64,000 nucleotides of DNA, taken from NCBI RefSeq assembly GCF_010730055.1, contig NZ_AP022575.1, positions 2,418,001-2,482,000 on the forward strand, read 5' to 3'. The position numbers and the translations under genes are program-made. The DNA comes from Mycobacterium shinjukuense (GTDB taxonomy: Bacteria > Actinomycetota > Actinomycetes > Mycobacteriales > Mycobacteriaceae). Shown here piece by piece: positions 7,785-16,468 of this stretch. The notes beneath the pieces were generated by a model. That model saw only the letters and a program-made list of their open reading frames with translations. It searched no databases and had not been told where the DNA came from. Each line of letters begins with the position of its first letter. The stretch's first letter is position 1.

Positions 7785-8918
7785 ATGAAATTCGTTGACG
7801 AATTCCGCGATCCGACGGCCGCCCGCAAACTGCTGGCAGCCATCGAACACATGGCCGGCGAGGGTGAACACGTCAAGTTCATGGAGGTGTGCGGCGGGCA
7901 CACCCACACCATTTACCGGCACGGCATCGAACGGCTGCTGCCCGGCAACGTCGAACTGGTGCACGGACCGGGTTGTCCGGTGTGCGTGATCCCGATGGGC
8001 CGCATCGACGACGCCATGTGGCTGGCCGGCCAACCCGGCGTGATCTTCACCTGCTTCGGCGACATGATGCGGGTGCCCGGGTCCGCGGGCAGCTTGCTGG
8101 ACGCCAAGGCCCGCGGCGCCGACGTGCGGTTCGTGTATTCCCCGCTGGACGCGCTCAAGCTCGCGCTCGACAATCCCGGCAGGCAGGTGGTGTTCTTCGC
8201 CGTCGGTTTCGAGACCACGGCACCGTCGACCGCGGTGACGCTGGTGCGGGCACGCGATCTGGGCTTGTCCAATTTCAGCGTGTTCTGCAACCACGTCACG
8301 ATCGTGCCGCCGATCAGGGCCATCCTGGAATCACCGGACCTGCGACTGTCGGGTTTCATCGGTCCCGGGCACGTGTCCACCGTGGTGGGCATCCGACCGT
8401 ACCGGTTTGTGTCCGAGGTGTACCGGAAACCGTTGGTGGTGTCCGGATTCGAGCCGTTGGACATCCTGGCGGCGGTGGCCATGCTGCTGCGTCAGATCCG
8501 CGAGGGCCGGTGCGAAGTGGAAAATCAGTACACGCGGGTGGTGCCCGAGCGGGGAAACCCGGCAGCCCTGGCGTTGATGGGCACGGTGTTCGCGTTACGC
8601 CCGCACTTCGAGTGGCGCGGGCTGGGGTTCATCGCGCACAGTGCGCTGCGGTTGCATGAAGACTTCGCGGACTTCGACGCCGAACGACGGTTCGCCATGC
8701 CCGGCGTGCGGGTGGCCGACCCCAAGGCGTGTCAATGCGGTGAAGTGCTCAAGGGGGTGCTCAAGCCTTGGGAGTGCAAGGTTTTCGGCACCGCATGCAC
8801 CCCGGAGACTCCGATCGGGACGTGCATGGTGTCCCCGGAGGGGGCGTGCGCGGCCTACTACAACTTCGGCCGCGTGCACCGGCCGGTGGCGCGCTCCGGT
8901 CGACCAGCCGACGGCTGA
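7785..8918 (+). CDS. hypD: Hydrogenase formation protein HypD
   Basis: A 377-residue HypD, the iron-sulfur scaffold on which Fe(CN)2CO is assembled with HypC. N-terminal conserved motifs are FMEVCGGHTHTIYRHG and HGPGCPVCVIP (near residues 28-72). The C-terminal [4Fe-4S] cysteines appear in the pattern CQCGEVL, CKVFGTAC, GTCMVS and GACAAYYNFGR. All conserved cysteines I would expect are present, so the protein should be active. The start has no strong ribosome site and is 6 bases after hypC, suggesting coupled translation. It ends the maturation cluster. Confidence 0.95.
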   Translation: MKFVDEFRDPTAARKLLAAIEHMAGEGEHVKFMEVCGGHTHTIYRHGIERLLPGNVELVHGPGCPVCVIPMGRIDDAMWLAGQPGVIFTCFGDMMRVPGSAGSLLDAKARGADVRFVYSPLDALKLALDNPGRQVVFFAVGFETTAPSTAVTLVRARDLGLSNFSVFCNHVTIVPPIRAILESPDLRLSGFIGPGHVSTVVGIRPYRFVSEVYRKPLVVSGFEPLDILAAVAMLLRQIREGRCEVENQYTRVVPERGNPAALALMGTVFALRPHFEWRGLGFIAHSALRLHEDFADFDAERRFAMPGVRVADPKACQCGEVLKGVLKPWECKVFGTACTPETPIGTCMVSPEGACAAYYNFGRVHRPVARSGRPADG

Positions 8919-8946
8919 ACCAGACTCGGCTGCCAGACTGGCCGTC

Positions 8947-10065
8947 ATGCCCGGCTCGATCTGCGATGTGCTGCCCGCGGCGGCCGCGCTGCTCGAGGTC
9001 CCGGGCGCGGTCGACCGGCTCGCGCTGGCGGATTGGGTGGGCGACGTTGATCGGATCGCGGTGGTGCTCGTCGACGGGATGGGCTGGCACCTGTTACCGG
9101 AATTGGCCGACGATGCGCCGCTGCTCGCCTCCGTCGTGACCGGTGACGCCGGGCGGCTCAGGCAGCTGGTCTGCACCTTCCCGTCCACCACACCGACCAG
9201 CCTGGTGTCGTTGGGCACCGGCGCCACACCCGGCGAGCACGGCATTCTGGGCTTCACGGTCAACATCCCCGGCACCAACCGGGTGCTCAACCACATCCGG
9301 TGGCGCGACGACCCACCGCAGGCCCAATGGCAGCCGCTGCCAACCTGGTTCGAGCGGCTGACGCACACCGGGGTCAGCGCGCGCGCCGTGTTGCCGGCAT
9401 GGTTCATCGGCAGCGGGTTGACCGCCGCCGCCTATCGGGGCGCGCAGTTTCACCCGACGCGCAGGGGCGAGGACTACGCCCAGCGGCTGGCCGACGAGCT
9501 GGCCGCGGCGCCCGGACTGGTCTTTGGCTACATCGCCGACCTGGACACCGCGGCCCACGTGTTCGGTATCGGGTCGTGCCAGTGGCACGCCGCGGCAACG
9601 GTTGTCGACACCCTGCTGACCCGGCTGGTCGAGGGGCTGGCGCGGTCGGCGGCGCTGCTGATCACCGCCGATCACGGCGGCCTCAATGTCCCCGACGACG
9701 CGCGCGTCGACCTCGACGCCGACCCGCGGCTGACGGCAGGGGTACGCGTGGTCGCCGGCGAGCCGAGGGTGCGCTACCTGCACACCGAGCCGGGCGCCGC
9801 CTCCGACGTGCTGGCCACCTGGCGGGAAGTGCTTGGCGGCCGGGCCAACGTGTGCGGTCGCGAGCAGGCCGTGGCCACCGGCGTGTTCGGGCCAGTGCAC
9901 CCGCGACACCTGCCCCGGATCGGTGACGTCGTCGTCACCTGCACCACCGCGACGGCGGTGCTGGCAACCGGCCACGAGCCTCCGGAAACGGCTCGCCTCA
10001 TCGGTTTTCACGGCGGGGCCACCGACGCCGAGATGGCCATCCCGTTGATCGTCTTCCGGGGCTGA
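8947..10065 (+). CDS. Alkaline-phosphatase-fold phosphodiesterase
   Basis: A 372-residue member of the type I phosphodiesterase/nucleotide pyrophosphatase group. Metal and nucleophile motifs are visible: VLVDGMGWHLL (near residues 40-50), the nucleophile segment FPSTTPTSLVSLGTGATPGEHGI split over 79-101, GYIADLDTAAHVFG (about 196-209), and the metal-binding ITADHGG near 240. No signal peptide is seen, so it is probably cytoplasmic. It begins 28 bases after hypD on the same strand and may be cotranscribed, but nothing links it to hydrogenase. A hairpin follows it. The substrate is unknown. Confidence 0.8.
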   Translation: MPGSICDVLPAAAALLEVPGAVDRLALADWVGDVDRIAVVLVDGMGWHLLPELADDAPLLASVVTGDAGRLRQLVCTFPSTTPTSLVSLGTGATPGEHGILGFTVNIPGTNRVLNHIRWRDDPPQAQWQPLPTWFERLTHTGVSARAVLPAWFIGSGLTAAAYRGAQFHPTRRGEDYAQRLADELAAAPGLVFGYIADLDTAAHVFGIGSCQWHAAATVVDTLLTRLVEGLARSAALLITADHGGLNVPDDARVDLDADPRLTAGVRVVAGEPRVRYLHTEPGAASDVLATWREVLGGRANVCGREQAVATGVFGPVHPRHLPRIGDVVVTCTTATAVLATGHEPPETARLIGFHGGATDAEMAIPLIVFRG

Positions 10066-10077
10066 CGGCGATTCGAC

Positions 10078-10125
10078 TGTGAAATGCACGACGCGACACG
10101 CCGGGAACGCGTCGCGCAGTTCACA
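10078..10125. terminator. Inverted repeat between convergent genes
   Basis: Two 18-base arms at 10078-10095 and 10108-10125 pair at 16 of 18 positions around a 12-base loop. It lies between the stop codons of the phosphodiesterase (plus) and the SDR gene (minus), 12 bases beyond each stop, a good place for a bidirectional terminator. There is no U-run, which is common for mycobacterial terminators. Confidence 0.65.
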
Positions 10126-10136
10126 ATCGCGGCAAG

Positions 10137-10919
10137 CTACAGCGGGGTCACGTAGGCCGAGCTGATGCCGCCGTCGACCAGGAACGTCGATGCGGTGATA
10201 TACGATGCATCATCGCTGGCTAAAAACGCTACCGCGGCGGCGATTTCGTCGGGTTCGGCGAACCGGCCCAACGGCACGTGCACCATTCGGCGCGCGGCCC
10301 GCTCGGGATCCTTGGCGAAAAGCTCTTGCAGCAGTGGGGTGTTGACCGGCCCCGGGCATAGCGCGTTGACCCGGATGCCCTGACGGGCGAACTGCACACC
10401 CAGTTCGCGCGACATGGCCACTACCCCGCCCTTGGAGGCAGTGTAGGAGATCTGGGAGGTCGCCGAACCCATGACCGCCACGAACGACGCGGTGTTGATG
10501 ATCGAACCCTTGCCGGCGGGCACCATGTGCCGCAGCGCCGCCCGGCAGCACAGGAACACCGACTTCAGGTTGACGTCTTGGACCCGCTGCCACGCCGCAA
10601 GCTCGGTGTGTTCGATCAGGTCGTCGTCGGGCGGGGAGATCCCGGCGTTGTTGAACGCAATGTCGACCGAGCCGCAGGTCTTCGCCGCGGTGTCGAACAG
10701 CGCGTTGACCGCGTTTTCGTCGGAAACATCCACGGGCACAAACAAACCGGACAGCTCTTCGGCGGCCGCCGCGCCGGCCTCGTCGTCGATGTCGGCGACG
10801 ACGATCCGCGCGCCCTCGGCGCGCATCCGCCGGGCCGCGGCCAGGCCGATGCCGCTGCCGCCGCCGGTGATGACCGCCACCCGGCCCGCCAGCCGTCGGG
10901 TGAGATCGACCGCAGCCAC
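10137..10919 (-). CDS. SDR family oxidoreductase (Rv2857c-like)
   Basis: A 260-residue classical short-chain dehydrogenase/reductase. The cofactor loop is VAVITGGGSGIGLAAA (residues ~14-29), followed by VADID (suggesting NAD(H) preference), NNAGIS (~90), the catalytic Ser in the NTASF region and the YTASK catalytic Tyr-Lys motif (~159-163). It ends a minus-strand operon of glutamine-synthetase-like, amidotransferase and aldehyde dehydrogenase genes. The GTG start overlaps the TAG of the dehydrogenase. In the gamma-glutamyl-amine reading of this operon it could oxidize an alcohol intermediate; that assignment is inference. Confidence 0.88.
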   Translation of the reverse strand: MAAVDLTRRLAGRVAVITGGGSGIGLAAARRMRAEGARIVVADIDDEAGAAAAEELSGLFVPVDVSDENAVNALFDTAAKTCGSVDIAFNNAGISPPDDDLIEHTELAAWQRVQDVNLKSVFLCCRAALRHMVPAGKGSIINTASFVAVMGSATSQISYTASKGGVVAMSRELGVQFARQGIRVNALCPGPVNTPLLQELFAKDPERAARRMVHVPLGRFAEPDEIAAAVAFLASDDASYITASTFLVDGGISSAYVTPL

Positions 10920-12286
10920 TAGCCCTCCTCCGAGATGGCGATGAACACGTTCTTGGTTTCGGTAAATTGCAGCGGCGCGCCCGGCCCGAGCTCGCGACCC
11001 AGGCCCGACTGCTTGAACCCGCCGAACGGGGTGTGGTAGCGCACCGACGAATGCGAATTCACCGAAAGATTGCCGGACTCGACCGCCCGGGACACCCGCA
11101 GCGCGCGGGACAAATCGTCGGTCCAGATCGATCCGGACAGCCCGTAGGGGGTGTCGTTGGCCAACGCGATGGCGTCCGCCTCGTCGTCGAACGGCAGCAC
11201 CGTGACCACCGGACCGAAGATCTCCTCGGTAACGGTTCGGTCGGTGCGCTTTGGAGTGAGAACCGTTGGAGGAAACCAGAATCCACGTCCAGACGGTGCG
11301 GTGCCGCGAAACGCGACGGGGGCGTCGTCGGGCACGTATGAGGCCACCTTGTCACGGTGAGCGGCCGATATCAGCGGACCCATCTCGGTGTCGCGGGATC
11401 GCGGGTCCCCGACGACGACGCCGCGAACCGCAGGTTCGAGCAGCTCCATGAACCGGTGGTAGACGCTGCGCTGCACCAGGATCCGGCTGCGGGCACAACA
11501 GTCCTGCCCGGCGTTGTCGAACACCCCGGCCGGCGCGGTGGCCGCCGCTCGTTCCAGGTCGCAGTCCTCGAAGATGATGTTTGCGCTTTTGCCGCCGAGC
11601 TCCAGCGTCACCCGTTTGACCTGGGCCGCCGCACCGGCCATCACCCGCTTACCGACCTGGGTGGACCCGGTGAACACGATCTTGCCGACGTCCGGATGGC
11701 TGACGAGGCGTTCGCCGACCACCGAGCCCCGTCCCGGCAGCACCTGCAGCAGGTCCTCGTCCAGACCGGCCTGCGCGGCCAGCTCACCCAGCCGGATCGT
11801 GGTGAGCGGCGTCGGTTCGGCGGGTTTGACCAGCACCGCGTTGCCGGCGGCCAGCGCGGGCGCGATCCCCCAGGACGCGATCACCATCGGGAAATTCCAC
11901 GGCGCGATCACCCCGACCACACCGATCGGTTCGTGGAAGGTGACGTCGAGCCCACCGGCGACGGGAATCTGTTTGCCGGACAAGCGTTCCGGGCTGGCGG
12001 CGTAGAACGTCAACACGTCGCGGACATGGCCGGCTTCCCACTCGGCGGACGCGATCGGGTGTCCGCAGTTGGCGACCTCGAGCGCGGCCAGCTCATCGAT
12101 GTGGGCTTCCACAGCGGCGGCGAACGCCCGCAGTGCGGCCGCCCGCCGCGCCGGCGCCAGCCGTGCCCAGCGGCGCTGGGCCGCCCGCGCACGCGGTACC
12201 GCGTCGTCCACGGCGGCGGCATCGACCTGCTCCACCGACCGCAGCAGCTCCTCGGTCGCCGGGTTGATCACCTGCACGGTGCCCAT
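10919..12286 (-). CDS. aldC: Aldehyde dehydrogenase AldC
   Basis: A 455-residue NAD(P)-dependent aldehyde dehydrogenase. Visible motifs are the oxyanion Asn in APWNFP (~136), VFTGSTQVGK, the catalytic Glu in LELGGKSANIIFED (~235) and the catalytic Cys in GVFDNAGQDCCARSR (~268). EEIFGPV is near residue 371. ATG at 12286 (MGTVQVINPATEE) is chosen because the protein then begins like family members; the frame is open further upstream without homology. It lies 4 bases after the amidotransferase stop. In PuuC-type pathways such an enzyme oxidizes the gamma-glutamyl aldehyde; here that role is inferred from neighbours. Confidence 0.92.
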   Translation of the reverse strand: MGTVQVINPATEELLRSVEQVDAAAVDDAVPRARAAQRRWARLAPARRAAALRAFAAAVEAHIDELAALEVANCGHPIASAEWEAGHVRDVLTFYAASPERLSGKQIPVAGGLDVTFHEPIGVVGVIAPWNFPMVIASWGIAPALAAGNAVLVKPAEPTPLTTIRLGELAAQAGLDEDLLQVLPGRGSVVGERLVSHPDVGKIVFTGSTQVGKRVMAGAAAQVKRVTLELGGKSANIIFEDCDLERAAATAPAGVFDNAGQDCCARSRILVQRSVYHRFMELLEPAVRGVVVGDPRSRDTEMGPLISAAHRDKVASYVPDDAPVAFRGTAPSGRGFWFPPTVLTPKRTDRTVTEEIFGPVVTVLPFDDEADAIALANDTPYGLSGSIWTDDLSRALRVSRAVESGNLSVNSHSSVRYHTPFGGFKQSGLGRELGPGAPLQFTETKNVFIAISEEG

Positions 12287-12290
12287 GGCA

Positions 12291-13028
12291 TCACCTGCCC
12301 GCGTACGACCGGGCGGCGTCCACCACCGCCGCGAACAGCCGCAGATCGTCCAACGTCTCCTCCGGGTGCCACTGCACGGCAATCACGAAGTTCTCCCCGG
12401 GCAGCTCCAGCGCCTCGGCAACGCCGTCGCCGTCCCACGCGCTGACCACCAGGGGATCGCCGACATCGGCGATCGCCTGATGGTGGTAGCAGCGAACCTC
12501 GGCGGACTCCCCGATCAGCGCGGCCAGCCGGGTCCCCGGCACCGTGCGCACCGGCAACGAGCTGAACACCGCGTTGCCTGCCCGATGTCCGTCGTGGCCC
12601 AGCACATCCGGCAAGTGCTGGTGCAGCGTCCCGCCGCATGCGACGTTGAGCAGCTGCGCGCCGCGGCAGATGCCCAGCACCGGCAGCCCCCGTTGCAACG
12701 CCCCCCGCAGCAGCGCGAACTCCCAGGCGTCGCGGACGACGCCCGGCCGGTCGGTTTCCGGATGCGGCTGCTGGCCATAACGGGCAGGGTCGACGTCCTT
12801 GCCCCCGGTGATCACCAGGCCGTCCAGGCGGTCGAGCACCCTGCCGGCAGCGTCGGGGCTCACCTGCTGCGGCGGCAGCAGCACCGCGATACCGCCGGCC
12901 ATGGTGACACCCTGGACGTACTGGGCGGGCAGGAAGCTCGCCGACACGTCCCACACCCCGGTCTGCGCGCGGTCCAGGTAGGTGGTCAGGCCCACGATCG
13001 GCCCCGATCTAGAGGCGTTCAAAGCCAC
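12291..13028 (-). CDS. Class I amidotransferase, gamma-glutamyl hydrolase type
   Basis: A 245-residue peptidase C26/PuuD-like protein (Rv2859c family). The nucleophile Cys lies in LGICRGAQLLNVACGGTLHQ, and the His-Glu pair in AVQWHPEETLDD near the C terminus. LVITGGKDVDPARYG is the typical upstream strand. Relatives hydrolyse gamma-glutamyl amides such as gamma-glutamyl-GABA. GTG at 13028 overlaps the last 20 bases of glnA4, so translation is probably coupled. It sits between a glutamine-synthetase-like gene and an aldehyde dehydrogenase, the order expected for glutamylation-based amine degradation. Confidence 0.88.
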   Translation of the reverse strand: MALNASRSGPIVGLTTYLDRAQTGVWDVSASFLPAQYVQGVTMAGGIAVLLPPQQVSPDAAGRVLDRLDGLVITGGKDVDPARYGQQPHPETDRPGVVRDAWEFALLRGALQRGLPVLGICRGAQLLNVACGGTLHQHLPDVLGHDGHRAGNAVFSSLPVRTVPGTRLAALIGESAEVRCYHHQAIADVGDPLVVSAWDGDGVAEALELPGENFVIAVQWHPEETLDDLRLFAAVVDAARSYAGR

Positions 13029-14397
13029 GCATCCTTTCCCAATCGGTCACCGCCGCGTTGAACGCCGCCACCTCGACCCGGGCGTTGTTCAGGTAATGCG
13101 CGACGACATCGTCACCAAACGCTTCGCGCGCCAACGCCGATTCCCCAAATAGCGCGGCTGCCTCGGCTAGTGTGGTGGGCAACCGTTGCACGTCAGCGGC
13201 TCGATATGCGTTGCCGGCATAAGGATTCGGAAGCTGCAGACCTCGTTCGATGCCGTACAGTCCGCCGGCGATCATGGCCGCCACCGCAAGGTACTGGTTG
13301 ACGTCGCCACCGGCGACCCGGCATTCGACCCGGATGCTGCGGCCGCGGCCGACCACCCGAAGCGCGCAGGTTCGATTGTCCAATCCCCATACCAGCGCGG
13401 TAGGCGCGAAGCTGCCGTCAGCAAATCGCTTGTAGGAGTTGATGTTCGGCGCAAAGAATAGGGTGAACTCGCGCAACGTGGCCAACTGGCCGGCGAGGAA
13501 GCTGCAAAACGTCGAGGACATGCCGTGCGGGTGCCCGCTGTCGGCGAACACCGCGGAGCCATCACTGGCACGCAGCGACAGGTGAACATGACAGCTGTTA
13601 CCTTCGCGCTCATCGTATTTCGCCATGAATGTCAGGCTCTTGCCGTGCTGGTCGGCGATTTCCTTGGCACCGTTTTTGTAGATGGCGTGGTTGTCGCAGG
13701 TGACCATCGCGTCGCCGTACCGAAATCCAATCTCCTGCTGACCCCGGTTGCATTCGCCCTTGACGGCCTCGAACCGCAGACCCGCTCCCTCCATGCCCAG
13801 CCGGATGTCGCGCAACAGCGGTTCCATCCTCGACGACGCCAGGATCGCGTAGTCGATGTTGTAGTCGCTGGCCGGCGTCAGATCCCGATAGCGGCTTGCC
13901 CACGCCTGGCGATAGGGCTCGTCGAACACCAGGAACTCCAGCTCGGTGGCGACGTCGGCGGCCAGTCCGCGCTCGTGGAGCCGGTCAAGCTGGCGACGCA
14001 GGATGGCGCGCGGCGCGACGGTGACCGCGCTGCCGTCGGCCCAACCCAGGTCGGCCAGCACCAGCGCGGTGCCCGGCAGCCAGGGAATGCGTCGCAGGGT
14101 GCCCAGGTCCGGCATCATCACCATGTCGCCGTAGCCGGTGTCCCAACTCGACATCACATAACCGGGCACCGTGTTCAGGTCGGCATCGACGGCCAGCAAA
14201 TAGCTGCAGCATTCGGCGCCGTGGCCGGCCACCTCGTCGACGAAGAATCGGCCCGACACCCGTTTGCCGGCCAGCCGACCCTGCATGTCGGTGAACGCCA
14301 CGATGACGGTGTCGACATCGCCGGCGACGACCAGCCGTTCCAGCTCGGCCCACGACAACGGCGCAGACCCGGGACCGTTCGCAGCGCGTGCAGCCAT
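13009..14397 (-). CDS. glnA4: Glutamine synthetase-like ligase GlnA4
   Basis: A 462-residue glutamine-synthetase-fold ligase. The N-terminal beta-grasp domain (~15-110) precedes the catalytic domain with TELEFLVFDEPY (~156), the metal/Glu segment KGECNRGQQEIGFRY (~226-240), NSCHVHLSL (~276) and NRTCALRVVGRG (~353-364). It is shorter and more divergent than nitrogen-assimilating GlnA1. In Streptomyces, GlnA4- and GlnA3-type paralogs glutamylate ethanolamine or polyamines rather than ammonia. First gene of a four-gene minus-strand operon with an amidohydrolase, ALDH and SDR. An amine gamma-glutamylase function is therefore plausible but not proven. Confidence 0.9.
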   Translation of the reverse strand: MAARAANGPGSAPLSWAELERLVVAGDVDTVIVAFTDMQGRLAGKRVSGRFFVDEVAGHGAECCSYLLAVDADLNTVPGYVMSSWDTGYGDMVMMPDLGTLRRIPWLPGTALVLADLGWADGSAVTVAPRAILRRQLDRLHERGLAADVATELEFLVFDEPYRQAWASRYRDLTPASDYNIDYAILASSRMEPLLRDIRLGMEGAGLRFEAVKGECNRGQQEIGFRYGDAMVTCDNHAIYKNGAKEIADQHGKSLTFMAKYDEREGNSCHVHLSLRASDGSAVFADSGHPHGMSSTFCSFLAGQLATLREFTLFFAPNINSYKRFADGSFAPTALVWGLDNRTCALRVVGRGRSIRVECRVAGGDVNQYLAVAAMIAGGLYGIERGLQLPNPYAGNAYRAADVQRLPTTLAEAAALFGESALAREAFGDDVVAHYLNNARVEVAAFNAAVTDWERMRGFERL

Positions 14398-14647
14398 GAG
14401 GGCAAGTCAACCATCCGCAACCCGACCCGCGCCGTGCCGGCCGCTGGTGCACCGCACGTTCTCGGTGGCCTGCTGCGCGGCTGACTGGTGGGCGTCGCGT
14501 CCCTCGGGCGGCTCCACGACGCGGTAATCGGCATAGACGAGTCGATGGCTGCTGCGAGCCGACCTCGAACCGGGGCCCGCCTCGACGCATCGGGGATCCA
14601 TCGGGCAAGCATGCTCGCCACCGGCAGGGCACTCACCGTCCTGCGCC
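14398..14647. other. Upstream region of glnA4
   Basis: About 250 bases between the glnA4 start and the map terminator. No gene or clear promoter consensus was recognized. Since map ends in a terminator on the same strand, the glnA4 operon promoter must lie here. Confidence 0.5.
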
Positions 14648-14703
14648 GAGCAGACGCAAAAGCCCCCAATTTCGCTCCGAAATGGGGGCTTTTGCGTCTG
14701 CTC
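14648..14703. terminator. Long hairpin terminator after map
   Basis: Near-perfect palindrome. The 21-base outer arms at 14648-14668 and 14683-14703 are exact complements and the stem continues inward with one bulge (ATTTCG/CGAAA). A G-run followed by TTTT gives it Rho-independent character on either strand. It starts 12 bases past the map stop codon and insulates map from the glnA4 operon. Confidence 0.88.
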
Positions 14704-14715
14704 GCGCGGGGTACG

Positions 14716-15573
14716 TCATGCCGACGTGAGGATCTCGACGCCGGTGTCGGTGACCAGCACGGTGTGTTCGAACTGCGCGGTCCACTTGCGGTCCTTGGTG
14801 ACCACCGTCCAACCGTCGTCCCAGATTTCGTAGTCCAGTGTGCCCAGGTTGATCATCGGCTCGATGGTGAACGTCATGCCCGGCTGCATGATGGTGCCGA
14901 CTGCGGGCTGGTCGTAATGCAAGACCACCAGCCCGTTGTGAAACGTGGTGCCGATGCCGTGACCGGTGAAGTCGCGAACCACGCTGTACCCGAACCGATT
15001 TGCATACGACTCGATGACCCGGCCAATCACCGACAGCGCGCGCCCGGGCTTGACGGCGTTAATGGCGCGCATCGTCGCCTCGCGGGTTCGCTCGACCAGC
15101 AGGCGGTGCTCTTCGGAGACGTCGCCGGCCAGGAACGTCGCGTTGGTGTCGCCGTGCACCCCGTCGAAGTAGGCCGTGACATCGATGTTGACGATGTCGC
15201 CGTCGGCGATCACCGTCGAGTCCGGGATGCCATGGCAGATGACCTCGTTGAGCGAGGTACAGCACGACTTGGGGAAGCCCTTGTAGCCCAGCGTCGATGG
15301 ATACGCGCCGTGGTCGATCATGTACTCGTGCGCGACCCGGTCAAGCTCGTCGGTGGTCACCCCGGGCGCGACCGCCTTACCCGCCTCGGCCAGCGCGCCG
15401 GCCGCGATCCGGCCGGCGACGCGCATCTTCTCGATGACCTCCGGCGTCTGCACCCACGGCTCGGTGCCCTCTTGGGCCGTCGGCTTGCCGACGTATTCCG
15501 GGCGCGCGATCCATTTGGGCACCGGCAACGTCGGAGACAGCACGCCGGGGGAAAGCGCGGTACGACTAGGCAT
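14716..15573 (-). CDS. mapB: Methionine aminopeptidase, type I with N-terminal extension
   Basis: A 285-residue type Ic methionine aminopeptidase that removes the initiator Met from nascent proteins. Residues 1-~40 form the proline-rich extension of actinobacterial enzymes (SPGVLSPTLPVPKWI). The metal ligands appear in NIDVTAYFDGVHGDTN (two Asp), DFTGHGIG (His), FTIEPM (Glu) and QFEHTVLV (Glu). CCTSLNEVICHGIP is also typical. Length matches the family. The terminator at 14648-14703 follows directly; the DUF1707 gene upstream is 38 bases away on the same strand. Confidence 0.96.
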   Translation of the reverse strand: MPSRTALSPGVLSPTLPVPKWIARPEYVGKPTAQEGTEPWVQTPEVIEKMRVAGRIAAGALAEAGKAVAPGVTTDELDRVAHEYMIDHGAYPSTLGYKGFPKSCCTSLNEVICHGIPDSTVIADGDIVNIDVTAYFDGVHGDTNATFLAGDVSEEHRLLVERTREATMRAINAVKPGRALSVIGRVIESYANRFGYSVVRDFTGHGIGTTFHNGLVVLHYDQPAVGTIMQPGMTFTIEPMINLGTLDYEIWDDGWTVVTKDRKWTAQFEHTVLVTDTGVEILTSA

Positions 15574-15611
15574 CCCGCTAGCTTAGCCGGCACCCCGGGC
15601 GACGAGCCGGG

Positions 15612-16199
15612 CTATCCGTTGTGGCGGCGGCGCAGCAGCGCACGACGCGGTCCCCGGATGACCACCGAGCCGAACACCACCTGACCGGTCAACACGACAT
15701 GCGGCGTGCCTTCGGCCGGTGCGTCTTTGCGACGGTCGATCGCGCTGCCCACGTAGACCTCGACGTTGTCGATCGATGCGCTGGCGCCGTCGGGCAGCCG
15801 AAGGTCCAGCGATCCGAACTTCATGTCGAGCTCGATGACCACGACGGGCCCGGCAAAGCGGGCCTTGACGAGGTCGAGGTATATCGAGCCCAGCCGGCGC
15901 ACCAGCGCCAGCCGGGTGGGCACAATCCACTCGCCCTGGCGCTTGAGCGAACCGGCCCAGCCGCGCAGCTCCACCCGGTCGGCCGCGGATGTGACGATCG
16001 CGCCCGGCCCGGGCAGGTCACCGACAAGACCGTCCAGCTCGGTTCGGGTGCGCGCGTAGGACACTCGCGACGAGCGTTGCTCGAACTCGTCGATGTCGAT
16101 CAGCCCAAGCGCGACGGCGTTGTGTAGCCGCCGCAGGGTGCCGTTGCGATCGGCGTCCGACACCCGCAACGCCACCATGTCCCTACCGGTCTCCGTCAT
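15612..16199 (-). CDS. DUF1707 SHOCT-like domain protein
   Basis: A 195-residue protein of the Rv2862c family. The N-terminal ~55 residues (MVALRVSDADRNGTLRRLHN to YARTRTELDGLVGDLP) form the DUF1707 domain common in Actinobacteria. The C-terminal half has repeated beta-strands (SLDLRLPDGASASIDNVEVY, VVFGSVVIRGPRR) typical of the cell-wall-active-antibiotics-response fold and ends in a basic tail. No membrane segment is obvious. ATG at 16199 is chosen because AGGA lies 6 bases upstream; ATG at 16205 has the same element touching it. The function is unknown. Confidence 0.85.
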   Translation of the reverse strand: MTETGRDMVALRVSDADRNGTLRRLHNAVALGLIDIDEFEQRSSRVSYARTRTELDGLVGDLPGPGAIVTSAADRVELRGWAGSLKRQGEWIVPTRLALVRRLGSIYLDLVKARFAGPVVVIELDMKFGSLDLRLPDGASASIDNVEVYVGSAIDRRKDAPAEGTPHVVLTGQVVFGSVVIRGPRRALLRRRHNG

Positions 16200-16468
16200 G
16201 GCCATTCCTGATGTTCTGCCGCCGGCGATGTTCCGCTTACCCTCGCAACCTACCGCTGCCGCTCCACGGCGCCCGGTGATTGTCGCCAGCGATGACGTCC
16301 GATGCGCACCGCCGCTGCCGGCTAGCAAACATCAGGTTACAGGCGGCCGGATCAGCGGATGCAACAAAGATCTCCGAACCCAGGGCCTTGGCGCCTGATC
16401 ACGATACGATCGACCATTGTCGATGAGTTGTCGCTGACCCCGGCGAAACATCGCATGACCTCGCGATC

